From [Clostridium] celerecrescens 18A (GTDB taxonomy: Bacteria; Bacillota; Clostridia; Lachnospirales; Lachnospiraceae): 64,000 nucleotides of DNA. Shown here in pieces: positions 1-8,868 of this stretch (positions within the stretch are counted from its first letter, which is position 1; each line of letters opens with the position of its first letter). The notes beneath the pieces are model-generated. The model was not told the origin of the DNA. It searched no databases and saw only the letters and a list, made by a program, of their open reading frames with translations. The translations under genes and the position numbers were made by a program. The stretch lies in contig NZ_PGET01000001.1 in assembly GCF_002797975.1 (NCBI RefSeq), positions 3,100,001 to 3,164,000 of the forward strand, given 5' to 3'.

Positions 1-702
1 CCTCAGACCTATCTGTGCGCTACTCAGGCTCCTTATTATGTAAAAAGGAATTTTACTGAAATCAAGAAAAACGGTGTGGAATTAGACTGTGCTTACTTAG
101 ATGTGTTCACGTGCAATGAACCTGACGAATGCGGCCACCCATGGCACCGGATCAACCGGAAGGAATGTCTGGATTACCGGAGCCTTTGCTTTGAATACCT
201 GCTTTCCAAAGGCATCCTTCCAAGCTCCGAGGAAGTGACGGACTGGTCCGTAAAAAGTCTTGTGTTCTGCCACTATGCCCCCTACTCCTTTATGATGCAC
301 GAGCCAGGGGCTGATCGCCAGGGAATCCCGGTACCTCTCTTTAACCTGGTTTATCATGACTGCCTGATCATCCCGTGGATGATGGAAAAATACGAAAAAG
401 AGGACTTCATGCTTTATGCCCTCTTAAACGGCGGCGCCCCATATTTTATCCGGGATGGGGCTTATGAGAACATTGACGGCTCTTTTGGCGGCCATCAGAC
501 CCTCTCAGAGGAAGAAATGGCAGCACGCTGCAAAATTGTCTCTTCCCTTCACGAAAGGGTCGCCATGTGTGAAATGCTCTCCCATGAATTCATTGACGGG
601 GACCCATTCCGGCAGCGTACCACTTTTTCTGACGGCACCGCAGTGGAAGCCGACCTTATTCACGGAACCTATGAGATCAGAGCAGAAAAAGCGACCTCCT
701 AA
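1..702 (+). CDS. C-terminal part of a glycosidase-like protein (5' truncated by window edge)
   Basis: The open frame runs in from base 1 without a stop, so this is the 3' end (about 233 residues) of a longer gene; an internal GTG at 76 has no ribosome site and is not a start. The fragment is rich in aromatic residues and acidic pairs (LDVFTCNEPDECGHPWH near its start, EEVTDW about 45 residues later), which resembles the C-terminal part of TIM-barrel glycoside-hydrolase-like proteins of the GH101/DUF5696 type known from Lachnospiraceae. That family call is from memory of the pattern and is tentative. There are no membrane segments. The stop TAA overlaps by four bases the stop of the convergent AraC gene, so there is no room for a terminator between them. 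Confidence 0.6.
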   Translation, partial: PQTYLCATQAPYYVKRNFTEIKKNGVELDCAYLDVFTCNEPDECGHPWHRINRKECLDYRSLCFEYLLSKGILPSSEEVTDWSVKSLVFCHYAPYSFMMHEPGADRQGIPVPLFNLVYHDCLIIPWMMEKYEKEDFMLYALLNGGAPYFIRDGAYENIDGSFGGHQTLSEEEMAARCKIVSSLHERVAMCEMLSHEFIDGDPFRQRTTFSDGTAVEADLIHGTYEIRAEKATS

Positions 703-1661
703 GTGTCTAAAGCTCTGTACTCCTTTGGTGACATTCCATAATAGTTCCGGAAGATCCTGTGGAAATAGCTGGTATTATCATACCCTACCGCTATGGAAAT
801 ATCTGTTACGGAAAGCCTGGTGTTTAAAAGAAGAACAGAAGCCTGATTCAGCCGCTTTACCTGCAAAAGCTCCTTATAGGTCCGCCCGGTCAATCGCTTT
901 ATCGCCCGGCTCAGCCAGTAAATGTTATAATTAAGGAGGGCTGAAAGCTCAGTCAGCTCACCATCCTTATAATTTTCATCAATGTAGGTGAGCACCTGAA
1001 ATATAAGCTTCTGTTCAAAACTTTCTAAAGTGTGGCTGATCTTATCCGTATAATGCATGAGCTGAAGAAACAAAAGCCCCATGGTAACCTGATTGATGCT
1101 CCTTTTATTGGGCTGGTCGCTTAAAAGGGTCCACACCATGTTTTCCACCAGATTCTGGACCGGTAGCACATCTGCTACCTGAAAATGAAGGTAGCTGGCG
1201 TAACGGGGGTTAAAGCAGAGACAGCCTACCAGGAAATCCCGCAGCAGGTTTTCTTCCTCCCCCATCATTTCAAAGGCAGTATCAAAAAACTCCGGCAGGA
1301 TAATGAAATTTATCCCAATATCCGTTTCTCCTGCCGGAAGGATCTCCTGGGTGGCATGCTGGTTTAAAAACAGCAGCTCCCCTGTCTTTAAGACTACCTT
1401 TTCCCCATCAATAGAATGGACCGTTTCTCCCTTGCACATATAGATCACTTCAATGTAATTATGCTTATGCTTGGGGAAATGGACGAATCTGGTGTGAGGC
1501 CTGATGCTGATCATTTTCCCATGCTCCAGCATCTTTTTGCTGTCAATGACCAGATCCCGCCCCTCGGTATACCGGTTGCGGTCAATTTCTGTCCGTCCGT
1601 TTAAGATTTCCCGTTCCTCGTCTGTAATGATTCCCAGGCGGTCTAAGATTTCCTGATTCAT
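699..1661 (-). CDS. AraC-family regulator with N-terminal cupin
   Basis: A 320-residue transcription regulator. The N-terminal half (about 45-150) has the cupin-type sugar-sensing look (FPKHKHNYIEVIYMCKGE, followed by GELLFLNQHATQEI). The C-terminal about 100 residues form the two AraC helix-turn-helix units, ending with the conserved DISIAVGYDNTSYFHRIFR and YYGMSPKEYR. The start ATG has AAAGGAGG nine bases upstream, and this site overlaps the stop of the preceding MORN-like gene (gap 15 bp), so it is the last gene of a three-gene minus-strand operon headed by the MocR-type regulator. It probably controls a carbohydrate gene set, possibly the convergent glycosidase-like gene; that link is inference. 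Confidence 0.88.
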   Translation of the reverse strand: MNQEILDRLGIITDEEREILNGRTEIDRNRYTEGRDLVIDSKKMLEHGKMISIRPHTRFVHFPKHKHNYIEVIYMCKGETVHSIDGEKVVLKTGELLFLNQHATQEILPAGETDIGINFIILPEFFDTAFEMMGEEENLLRDFLVGCLCFNPRYASYLHFQVADVLPVQNLVENMVWTLLSDQPNKRSINQVTMGLLFLQLMHYTDKISHTLESFEQKLIFQVLTYIDENYKDGELTELSALLNYNIYWLSRAIKRLTGRTYKELLQVKRLNQASVLLLNTRLSVTDISIAVGYDNTSYFHRIFRNYYGMSPKEYRALDT

Positions 1662-1676
1662 CCGTAAAGGCCTCCT

Positions 1677-2546
1677 TTATGAAACATAGGAAAATAGGAT
1701 CAGGTTTTTCCACCTGACCTCTCCCATGGCGCTTTCTCCTAAGGCATAGGCATGGATCATATCATCCTTTGCCATCAATTTGTAAATAGCGGCTCCGGAG
1801 CTGTCCGTATCCCTGATCCATCGATCATCCTTAATAATCACGCCATCTGCAACTTTAAACTGCCAGACGGAAGTCTCCCCCTCTGCATTGGTGCTGGTAT
1901 AGGTAATCTCTCCCTGCATCAGATCGTCCTTAAAAATCCCCCTTTTTGCATTGAGCTTCGTGATATCTTCTGTTACTCCGTCATAATAGTTGTAACCGCA
2001 CTCTCCGTTCCCGTTCATCTTTCCATTCGCCCATGTCCCATAGGAGTAATCGTAACGCTTCCCCTCCTCCAGATCCAGAATCTGCAGGGCCGTACATTCT
2101 CCCTCAGGCTTCCCGTAATCAAAATTCCCGTAAAAAACGGTGGAGGCCTTTACAAACACCAGGCCCTTGCCAGAGGATATTTTTTCCCTCATCGCCGCTC
2201 CATCGTACATGCAGGGAAACTCTTTCCAGGGGATGTCATAACTGTTTAAGAGCCTGGCTGCTCCTTCTAAATCCCCCTGGTCAAAGAACCCGGTCAGCTG
2301 GGTTAAAAACTCCTTATCTCCGGGAGAAAGGGCTATTTCATCTGATAAAGTATCACTTATAGTCACATTTATAGTCTCACTTATAGTCTCATCCAATGCT
2401 TTTGGTTCTGCTTGTTCTTCGTTTTGCTTTCCATTCCTGATGGTGCCTGCCAGGCTAAGCAGAAGCAGAAGCACCGTGATGAGCCCTACCCAAAGGAGGA
2501 GACGAAGGTTTTCTCTTTTTCTTGGATCCGTCCATTTCTCAAACAC
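1677..2546 (-). CDS. Membrane-anchored protein with MORN-like repeats, function unknown
   Basis: About 289 residues. One hydrophobic segment near the N-terminus (LLLWVGLITVLLLLL) anchors it in the membrane; the rest is probably outside. A Thr/Ile/Ser-rich linker precedes a region with at least two MORN-like units (FYGNFDYGKPEGECTAL and YGTWANGKMNGNGECGY). MORN repeats are usually protein- or lipid-contact modules. I choose the GTG at 2546 as start because a perfect AAGGAGG lies six bases upstream; an in-frame ATG at 2567 has no comparable site. The gene then overlaps the end of the MocR-type gene by 8 bp, so the two are translationally coupled. Its place between two regulators is odd and gives no direct function. 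Confidence 0.75.
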   Translation of the reverse strand: MFEKWTDPRKRENLRLLLWVGLITVLLLLLSLAGTIRNGKQNEEQAEPKALDETISETINVTISDTLSDEIALSPGDKEFLTQLTGFFDQGDLEGAARLLNSYDIPWKEFPCMYDGAAMREKISSGKGLVFVKASTVFYGNFDYGKPEGECTALQILDLEEGKRYDYSYGTWANGKMNGNGECGYNYYDGVTEDITKLNAKRGIFKDDLMQGEITYTSTNAEGETSVWQFKVADGVIIKDDRWIRDTDSSGAAIYKLMAKDDMIHAYALGESAMGEVRWKNLILFSYVS

Positions 2547-3987
2547 AAAAATCCTCCTTCCCGTCATCTACAGACCACGCCTGGCAAAGAAGCGCAAGGC
2601 CTGTCCTTATCTCTTCTTCCGTAAGGCTTGCAAACCCAAGGACAATGGTTGAAGGATAAGTATTATGCTGTTCATGGATAAAGTATCCCGACATGCCATA
2701 AACCTTAACCCCGGATTTTGCTGCCATATTGATGAGCTGGTTCTCCGCCCTTCCCTTGCGGTCACTTAAAAGAAGATGTAGTCCCGCATGTTCTCCTCTG
2801 ATTAAGAACTGGCTTTCAAAGGGTTTCAGCCCTGCCGCCAATGTATCGTGCTTTGCCTTATAGACTGCCCTCATCCGGTTCAGATGGCGTTCGTAATACC
2901 CCTCTGCCATAAACTGATACAGAATGTTCTGGTCAATGCGGGATACAGTGGAAGCATAGAAATTCATCCGCTCCCGGTAAACAGCCAAAAGAGGGCCGGG
3001 CAGTACCATATAGCTTACACGGATGGCCGGGGCAATGGATTTGGAGAAGGTTCCGTAATAAATTACACGGTTTCTTCCGTCCATTCCCTGTAACGCAGGG
3101 ATTGGTTTTCCCTTGTATCGGAATTCACTGTCATAATCGTCTTCAATGAGATACCGCCCTTCCTTTTCATAGGCCCAGACAAGAAGCTCCTGCCTCCGTT
3201 TTACCGGCATGACAATACCGGTGGGATACTGGTGGGAAGGCATTACATAGGCGATATCCGCCCCACTCTTTTCCAATAGCTCCACATCCATGCCGGACCT
3301 GTCCATGGCAACGGGAACCACCTGGTATTTTAAGCTGTCAAAGACCCGGTATGCCTGCTTATACGTTGGATTTTCCATGGCGATCACCCGGTCAGCTCCC
3401 AGAATCTGGGACAGCAGCATCAAAAGGTATTCGCTTCCGGCGCCTACGATGATCTGATCTGCCTGACAGTTAACCCCGCGGGCGGAATGGAGATAGGAAC
3501 GGATGGCCTCCCTGAGGGCCGGCTCTCCCTGGGGATCTCCAGGCATGAACATCTCCCGGTTATCATCAACCAGAGTGTTTTTCGATATCTTCCTCCATGT
3601 ATTAAATGGAAATGCACAAAGATCAATGCCTCTGGGAGAAAAATCCACCCTCCAGTCCGGAACCTTTTCCTTATCCGTGGAGGAGGGACTAAGAAGGGAG
3701 GGAATTTTATCCCTTTGCTCTTGCCCGGTATGCACAAGATCCTCGATCCTGCATACAAAATATCCCTTACAGGGAACAGCCTCAATATATCCCTCCGATA
3801 AAAGCTGTTCATAAGCCATCTGGGTGGTGCTGCGGCTGACTTTTAAATTCTCTGCCAGCCTCCTTGTGGAAGGCAGGCGGTTGGCCGGCTCTAGATTTCC
3901 TTTTTTTATTTCCTCTTTGATGTAGCTGTAAATCTGGCTGTAATAGGGCGACCCCGGCTGGTTCTTTAAAGGTATCATCAGCTCCAT
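2539..3987 (-). CDS. MocR/PdxR-type GntR regulator with aminotransferase domain
   Basis: A 482-residue fusion regulator. Residues about 10-80 are a GntR winged helix (PSTRRLAENLKVSRSTTQMA with LLSEGYIEA following). Residues about 115-470 are a class I/II aminotransferase fold; the DDYDSEFRYKG motif and YYGTFSKSIAPAIR, whose Lys is the expected PLP-binding residue, are intact. MocR-type proteins typically sense PLP and regulate vitamin B6 or amine metabolism. No pdxST genes are adjacent, so the target here is not evident. The start ATG has AAAGGAGCTT about eight bases upstream. It heads an operon with the MORN-like and AraC genes, and a 10-bp palindrome lies 44 bp upstream of the start. Confidence 0.9.
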   Translation of the reverse strand: MELMIPLKNQPGSPYYSQIYSYIKEEIKKGNLEPANRLPSTRRLAENLKVSRSTTQMAYEQLLSEGYIEAVPCKGYFVCRIEDLVHTGQEQRDKIPSLLSPSSTDKEKVPDWRVDFSPRGIDLCAFPFNTWRKISKNTLVDDNREMFMPGDPQGEPALREAIRSYLHSARGVNCQADQIIVGAGSEYLLMLLSQILGADRVIAMENPTYKQAYRVFDSLKYQVVPVAMDRSGMDVELLEKSGADIAYVMPSHQYPTGIVMPVKRRQELLVWAYEKEGRYLIEDDYDSEFRYKGKPIPALQGMDGRNRVIYYGTFSKSIAPAIRVSYMVLPGPLLAVYRERMNFYASTVSRIDQNILYQFMAEGYYERHLNRMRAVYKAKHDTLAAGLKPFESQFLIRGEHAGLHLLLSDRKGRAENQLINMAAKSGVKVYGMSGYFIHEQHNTYPSTIVLGFASLTEEEIRTGLALLCQAWSVDDGKEDFCV

Positions 3988-4030
3988 AAAAAAGCTCCTT
4001 TCCTGCCCGTGTTTTTTGGCATTTAGATAT

Positions 4031-4040
4031 TGTGTACACA
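4031..4040. promoter_or_regulatory. Palindrome TGTGTACACA upstream of MocR-type gene
   Basis: A perfect 10-bp palindrome lies 44-53 bp upstream of the regulator start at 3987, where an autoregulatory operator would be expected. No clear -35/-10 pair was recognised nearby. Confidence 0.35.
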
Positions 4041-4140
4041 GGTTGTTACTTTACCGGATATGAAGAAATGCCGCACGTCCTTCGTTCTCCCGGTCATGCA
4101 GCATTCTACTTATTTGACCTGCCACCTGGCCTGTCAACGA

Positions 4141-5814
4141 TTATTTTGTTATTTTAAATGAACTCTTTAGTGAAACGATCCGGTTGAATACCAGGTGTTC
4201 CGGTCCGCTGTCCTTGCAGTCAACACAGAAAAATCCGTTTCTTACGAACTGGAAGCTGTCATAAGCTTTTGCACTTATAAGGCCCGGTTCCACAAAACAG
4301 TTCTTTAAGATGATCAAAGAATTTGGATTTAAGTTTAAGCTGCCGTCCTCGTTAAGCTTTCCTTTTTCTTCGTCCACGATGTTTTCATACAGACGGCATT
4401 CTGCCTGTACTGCGGTGGAGGAAGCTACCCAGTGAATTGTTCCCTTTACCTTTCTGCCTTCAAAGCCTGAGCCGCTCTTTGTCTCCGGGTCGTAGGTACA
4501 GTGAACCACAGTGACATTGCCGTTCTCATCCTTTTCGCAGCCGGTACAGGTTACAAAATAGGCATTCATCAGGCGGACTTCATTGCCTGGGAAAAGGCGG
4601 AAATACTTTTTAATGGGCTCTTCCATAAAATCTTCCCGTTCAATGTAAAGCTCTTTCCCAAAGGGAACCTTTCTCTCTCCTAATTCGGGATTTTCCAGGT
4701 TATTTGCAACATCCAGGTACTCAATGGTATCCTCGGGATAGTTATCAATGACCAGTTTAATAGGATCCAGAATGGCCATCATTCTCGGCCTTTTCAGTTT
4801 TAAATCCTCACGGATACAATATTCAAGCATGGCATAGTCAACAGAGCTGTTAGCCTTGGAGACACCTACCAGGTCCACGAACATGCGGAGGGATTCCGGC
4901 GTATAGCCTCTTCTTCTTAAAGCTGCAATGGATACCAGGCGGGGATCATCCCAGCCGTCAACGATACCGTCCTCTACCAGCTTCTTGATATAGCGTTTTC
5001 CCGTTACCACATTGGTAAGATACAGCTTTGCGAATTCAATCTGGCGTGGAGGATGAACAAATTCACACTCCACAACAACCCAGTCGTAAAGCGGTCTGTG
5101 ATCCTCAAATTCCAGAGTACAGATGGAATGGGTAATGTGCTCAATGGCGTCCTCGATTGGGTGGGCAAAATCATACATAGGATATATGCACCACTGATCG
5201 CCGGTGTTATGATGCGTCATGCGGGCCACACGGTAAATGACCGGATCACGCATGTTGATGTTGGGAGATGCCATATCGATCTTGGCACGGAGAACTCTTT
5301 CCCCATCCTGATACTTGCCTTCCTTCATCTCTTCAAACAGTTTTAAATTCTCTTCCACGCTGCGGTTCCGGAAGGGGCTTTCTTTTCCAGGGGTCTTAAA
5401 ATCTCCCCGGTATTCCCTGATCTCCTCCGCAGTCAAATCACAGACAAATGCCTTTTCCTTCTTTATTAATAGGATAGCACATTCATACATTTCCTGAAAA
5501 TAATTGGACGCAAAGAAAAGACGGTCGTCAAAATCAGCTCCAAGCCACTTTACATCTTCCATGATGGATTCTACAAATTCTGTCTTCTCTTTTGTCGGAT
5601 TTGTATCGTCAAAACGGAGGTTGAACTTTCCACCATACTTCTGAGCCAGGCCATAGTTAAGTAAAATCGATTTAGCATGTCCGATATGCAGATAGCCGTT
5701 AGGCTCCGGCGGAAATCTGGTCTGCACATGATCATAAACACCCTCTGCAAGATCCTTATCTATCTCCTGTTCAATAAAGTTTTTAGAAACTACTTCTTCT
5801 TTGTTCTCTTCCAT
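4141..5814 (-). CDS. glnS: Glutaminyl-tRNA synthetase
   Basis: A 557-residue class I aminoacyl-tRNA synthetase that charges tRNA-Gln. The HIGH signature is clear in [15 protein letters not shown] (residues about 36-50), and [21 protein letters not shown] is replaced only slightly from the usual GlnRS block. The KMSKS loop is unusual: where E. coli has VMSKRK this protein has [10 protein letters not shown], keeping the Lys-Arg but with Gly for Ser. C-terminal anticodon-binding beta-barrels follow. The start ATG has GGAGG nearby. It is a single gene; no T-box leader was recognised in the short upstream gap. Presence of GlnRS means the organism can make Gln-tRNA directly, whether or not GatCAB is also present. 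Confidence 0.97.
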   Translation of the reverse strand: MEENKEEVVSKNFIEQEIDKDLAEGVYDHVQTRFPPEPNGYLHIGHAKSILLNYGLAQKYGGKFNLRFDDTNPTKEKTEFVESIMEDVKWLGADFDDRLFFASNYFQEMYECAILLIKKEKAFVCDLTAEEIREYRGDFKTPGKESPFRNRSVEENLKLFEEMKEGKYQDGERVLRAKIDMASPNINMRDPVIYRVARMTHHNTGDQWCIYPMYDFAHPIEDAIEHITHSICTLEFEDHRPLYDWVVVECEFVHPPRQIEFAKLYLTNVVTGKRYIKKLVEDGIVDGWDDPRLVSIAALRRRGYTPESLRMFVDLVGVSKANSSVDYAMLEYCIREDLKLKRPRMMAILDPIKLVIDNYPEDTIEYLDVANNLENPELGERKVPFGKELYIEREDFMEEPIKKYFRLFPGNEVRLMNAYFVTCTGCEKDENGNVTVVHCTYDPETKSGSGFEGRKVKGTIHWVASSTAVQAECRLYENIVDEEKGKLNEDGSLNLNPNSLIILKNCFVEPGLISAKAYDSFQFVRNGFFCVDCKDSGPEHLVFNRIVSLKSSFKITK

Positions 5815-5925
5815 TTCTCTTCCTCCATGTCAGTAATCCCAATATTACACTATCATACCATACTTCATCCATTTAGGAAAGGGGGAAAATACTGCAAAAA
5901 ACCGGGCTTTTAGCGGATAGAACAT

Positions 5926-6201
5926 TCATTTTCTTGCGGCCTTTTCCCAGGCCGGGCGGTTTTTTTCATACTGTTCATTGATCCAGTCCACAGCCTTTCC
6001 CCGTCCCTCTTCCGTAAAAGGAAATGAAGCTTTTATTTTCTGCTCCTCAGGAGTCGCTTCATAGCAATAGGGTTCCGGATATACTGCGGCTGAAAACTCC
6101 TCTTCCTCCTTTGCGACCCGGTAACGCATTCCATTCATGCTTCCGGTGTAAGCCTCTTTTTTAAAAAACTGTATGGGTACAAAGGTATCTATATTAAGCA
6201 T
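5926..6201 (-). CDS. Small protein of unknown function (91 aa)
   Basis: Not recognised. An acidic, soluble-looking protein with no membrane segment and no Cys cluster. The N-terminal half carries IQFFKKEAYTGSMNGMRYR, suggesting a small beta-rich fold, and the C-terminus is helical and rich in Glu, Trp and Lys. The start is set at the ATG at 6201 because AAGGAGG lies eight bases upstream; the ATG at 6219 lies immediately 5' of that same site and cannot use it. It sits alone upstream of glnS on the same strand with a gap of about 110 bp. Confidence 0.7.
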   Translation of the reverse strand: MLNIDTFVPIQFFKKEAYTGSMNGMRYRVAKEEEEFSAAVYPEPYCYEATPEEQKIKASFPFTEEGRGKAVDWINEQYEKNRPAWEKAARK

Positions 6202-6286
6202 CTTATTATCCTCCTTCATGGGCTTTATCTATTAAAACCCTATCCCAGTATTATGCTCTTGTCAAGAAAATCCCATGTTACCATGT

Positions 6287-6337
6287 AAAAACAAAAGGCT
6301 GCGGCGCCGGCTCATGTAAACAGCCGGCACTGCAGCC
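6287..6337 (-). terminator. Intrinsic terminator of the L,D-transpeptidase gene
   Basis: Arms 6297-6312 and 6322-6337 form a roughly 16-bp G/C-rich stem with two mismatches and a 9-nt loop; on the minus strand it is followed by TTTTGTTTTT. It lies about 40 bp after the stop at 6376. Confidence 0.85.
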
Positions 6338-6375
6338 AATGGATGATGCTCCCATATATTTCTTTGCGGGCAGCA

Positions 6376-8073
6376 TTACTTATTTACGCCAGGCCCTGTT
6401 TTCTTCTTTCCTGAGCTATTTGAAACCCCAGGTCCGACCTCACCGTCCTTTGAAGGAGCACCTGCCGAAGTTTCTGTCTCAGGCTCCTTGGTCGCAGGAG
6501 GAGCCGCAGTCGTTGGCGCCGCCGTTGTAGGCGGAGCCGTCGTTGGTGCCTCCGTAGGTTTTGCTGCAGTGGTCGGCTCAGTCGCAGGCTTTGTCTCCGC
6601 CGGCTTTGACGTTCCGTTAGAAGCTGTCTGGGATTCCGTTCCAGGCAGATGATAGCAAAGAACCGGAACTCCTGCTGCTATATTTTCAAAGATGGTCTTT
6701 GCCACAGCCGGGGGCAGATTGACACAACCATGGGAACCGCCGGTCTTATAGATAGTTCCTCCGAAGGTATTGCGCCAGGTGGCATCATGGAGGCCGATAT
6801 TTCCGTTAAATGGCATCCAGTAAGACACGGGAGTCCTGTAAGTTTCTCCCTTTAGCGTCGCATCCCTTTGCTTATAGGTAAGGGGAAATACGCCTGCAGG
6901 AGTGGACCAGCCCTTTGACTCATTGCCTGATACAAAGTCTGATTCTACCAAAAGCTTTCCGTCTTTATAAAAATATAAGTGCTGGGCTGTTAAATTGATT
7001 TCCACATACGTGGTGCCGTAATCGTTGTCCCCATGGCTGGCTGCCTTCTGTTTATAGACAGGCTCTCTTACCTGGCTTTGCCCGGAACGGATCAGCTCCG
7101 CCAGTTCATCCGATTCCTTGCTTTGATCGATTTTCCAGCCATAGCTGCCACCCGTGATCCTTACGGTCTGCCCATAGGAGGTCTTTAAATTTTTGGCCCT
7201 GGTGGACGTATCATACTGGGAAGCCAGCTCTTTCACGTATGCAGAAACAGAGGAGCTGCTTAAATAAACCTTGCCATCCTCTCCGATCCCGATCCATTTA
7301 GAAATCGTATCACCATTCAGCACCTTTTTTTCATTACCAAAGCTGTATGTAATCGTGACATTGGCATATTTGTTCAATGTCTGTACCTGCTCGATCAACT
7401 GGGGATCGTCAGCAGGAATCTGGGGCTTTACATAAGCCCCAAGCTCTTCCAAGGAAATTTCCGGGATTAAGCCCATCACAGCTTCGGAAATTCCTGACTT
7501 CACCTTTTCCGGGTCAAGCTGGTTTCCTTCCTTTGCTGCTATAATGTGGTAGCCCTGGCCTGATACATAATCGGACACATGTGCATTTTCCGGCTTTTCC
7601 ACAAGCTCATCCTTTAAACAGTCTAAGCCGGAAACAGCAGATTCAAATTTGTCCTGGTCATACTGTATCAAGGTTCCTATATCAAATTCCTGGGGCGTTT
7701 TCGTATGTTTCAGCCATTCATAAGTCTTCTGGTCCGCCAAAAGCTTTTCAAGGCTCCCGTCAAAAACTGACTCAAGGCCGATATCCCGTCCCTTTATCTC
7801 TTGTTTGCTTCCTCCTCTTTCCCCGATTGACAACACATAATTCTGTGCGCCGGAAGCAATTGACTTCTTTACTTCTTCAACAGATTTCTTTGATGCATCC
7901 ACTCCATTGATCGTGGTGTTGGGGAAAAACACCTTCTCATACTGTTTGCCTGTCTGAAGATAGACAAGAGCAGCAATCAGCGCCGCTGCAGCTACAGTCC
8001 CGCTTCCAATTGCTGCCAAGCCCTTTAATCCAAGTGGCTTTTTCTTTCTGCTGCGCGGTTTTACATTTTCCAT
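6376..8073 (-). CDS. L,D-transpeptidase (YkuD) with Thr/Pro-rich tail
   Basis: A 565-residue cell-wall enzyme that forms 3-3 peptidoglycan cross-links or anchors proteins. It begins with a basic stretch (KPRSRKKKP) and a transmembrane segment at about 18-41. Two peptidoglycan-binding-type domains (PG_binding_4-like) fill about 50-350. The YkuD domain follows (FYKDGKLLVESDFVSGN, then GSHGCVNLPP with catalytic Cys at about 450). After the catalytic domain comes an unusual 85-residue tail of low-complexity Thr/Ala/Pro (EAPTTAPPTTAAPTT) ending Gly/Lys-rich, absent from the paralogue at 17842-19251. Single gene with its own terminator. The tail could span or bind the wall; this is inference. Confidence 0.93.
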   Translation of the reverse strand: MENVKPRSRKKKPLGLKGLAAIGSGTVAAAALIAALVYLQTGKQYEKVFFPNTTINGVDASKKSVEEVKKSIASGAQNYVLSIGERGGSKQEIKGRDIGLESVFDGSLEKLLADQKTYEWLKHTKTPQEFDIGTLIQYDQDKFESAVSGLDCLKDELVEKPENAHVSDYVSGQGYHIIAAKEGNQLDPEKVKSGISEAVMGLIPEISLEELGAYVKPQIPADDPQLIEQVQTLNKYANVTITYSFGNEKKVLNGDTISKWIGIGEDGKVYLSSSSVSAYVKELASQYDTSTRAKNLKTSYGQTVRITGGSYGWKIDQSKESDELAELIRSGQSQVREPVYKQKAASHGDNDYGTTYVEINLTAQHLYFYKDGKLLVESDFVSGNESKGWSTPAGVFPLTYKQRDATLKGETYRTPVSYWMPFNGNIGLHDATWRNTFGGTIYKTGGSHGCVNLPPAVAKTIFENIAAGVPVLCYHLPGTESQTASNGTSKPAETKPATEPTTAAKPTEAPTTAPPTTAAPTTAAPPATKEPETETSAGAPSKDGEVGPGVSNSSGKKKTGPGVNK

Positions 8074-8273
8074 TTACTACCTACCTCTTTTTACCAGCCT
8101 TTTTATTCAGTATTCATTATACATGAAAACCGCGAAATTTGTCTAAATTTTTACGGTATTTTTCTTGACATTTTTATTACGATTTTTCTGACACTCCTTG
8201 GTGACAAAATATTTCATAATCCCCCCGGCGCCTTCATAAATATAAGATTAAGAATGATGAAAAAGGATTCCAC

Positions 8274-8783
8274 ATGGCACGCTATACCCCTGTTTACGGA
8301 TCTGTAACTTCTGTTAACCCTTTAAGAACCTCTTCTACCGACAAAAGCTGCTCTATGATCATTTCCATAATGAGCGAGAGCTTAGGACAGACCAATTTTA
8401 TTGTCACTCCACAAACCTACGTCTTTAACCAGCACACCTTTAACCCAGGTGATTCCATCGTCGCCTTCTATGATACAAAAGCGCCTGTTCCCCTTATTTA
8501 TCCGCCTCAGTTCACAGCAGTCGTCCTAGCGGAAAACAGCGATGGGTATGAGGCTGTTTTTGATTATTTTGATGATGACTTGCTAAATTCATCACAAACT
8601 CTGCAGCTAAGCCTGTCCGACCAAAGCGAGACAACGATTCTCCTTTCCAACGGTCAGACCTTCTTTTACCACCCAGGCGGCCATTTTCTTCTTGTCTTTT
8701 ATGCATTTACCACCCGCAGTATTCCGGCAGTTACCACTCCACAGACGATTGTGGTCTTCTGCGCTCCGGAGAATAAAACCTAA
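8274..8783 (+). CDS. Conserved-looking protein of unknown function (169 aa)
   Basis: No function recognised. The protein is beta-rich, soluble-looking and lacks a signal peptide. It begins ARYTPVYGSVTSVNPL, continues with a hydrophobic strand ending ETYV-like (VTPQTYVFNQHTF), then DSIVAFYDTKAPVPLIYPPQ, and ends with TTRSIPAVTTPQTIVVF. The pattern suggests an OB-fold or similar barrel and resembles hypothetical proteins I have seen in clostridia, but no family name is certain. The start ATG has AAAGGATT upstream. It is divergent from the L,D-transpeptidase gene and convergent with the ECF operon, so it is monocistronic. Confidence 0.75.
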   Translation: MARYTPVYGSVTSVNPLRTSSTDKSCSMIISIMSESLGQTNFIVTPQTYVFNQHTFNPGDSIVAFYDTKAPVPLIYPPQFTAVVLAENSDGYEAVFDYFDDDLLNSSQTLQLSLSDQSETTILLSNGQTFFYHPGGHFLLVFYAFTTRSIPAVTTPQTIVVFCAPENKT

Positions 8784-8802
8784 GCAGGCCACTGTTTCCG
8801 GC

Positions 8803-8834
8803 AAAAAACAAAGAGTCTGCATCGCAGACTCTTT
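8803..8834 (-). terminator. Terminator of the nucleoside phosphorylase/ECF operon
   Basis: A perfect 11-bp stem (8810-8820 with 8824-8834, loop of 3) follows the operon by 35 bp and is followed on the minus strand by TGTTTTTT. It may also stop transcripts of the plus-strand gene ending at 8783. Confidence 0.85.
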
Positions 8835-8868
8835 GCCGGAGCAAAATTGCTTCAGGAGGCTACCTTCC

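Noticed and set aside
2565..2567. ATG 2567 as start of the MORN-like gene
   Set aside because: No ribosome site; GTG 2546 has a perfect one six bases upstream.
5815..5925. T-box leader before glnS
   Set aside because: The gap is only about 110 bp and no T-box sequence or specifier hairpin was seen.
6376..6640. Sortase-type wall anchor in the L,D-transpeptidase tail
   Set aside because: No LPxTG-like motif followed by a hydrophobic stretch; the protein ends Gly/Lys-rich.
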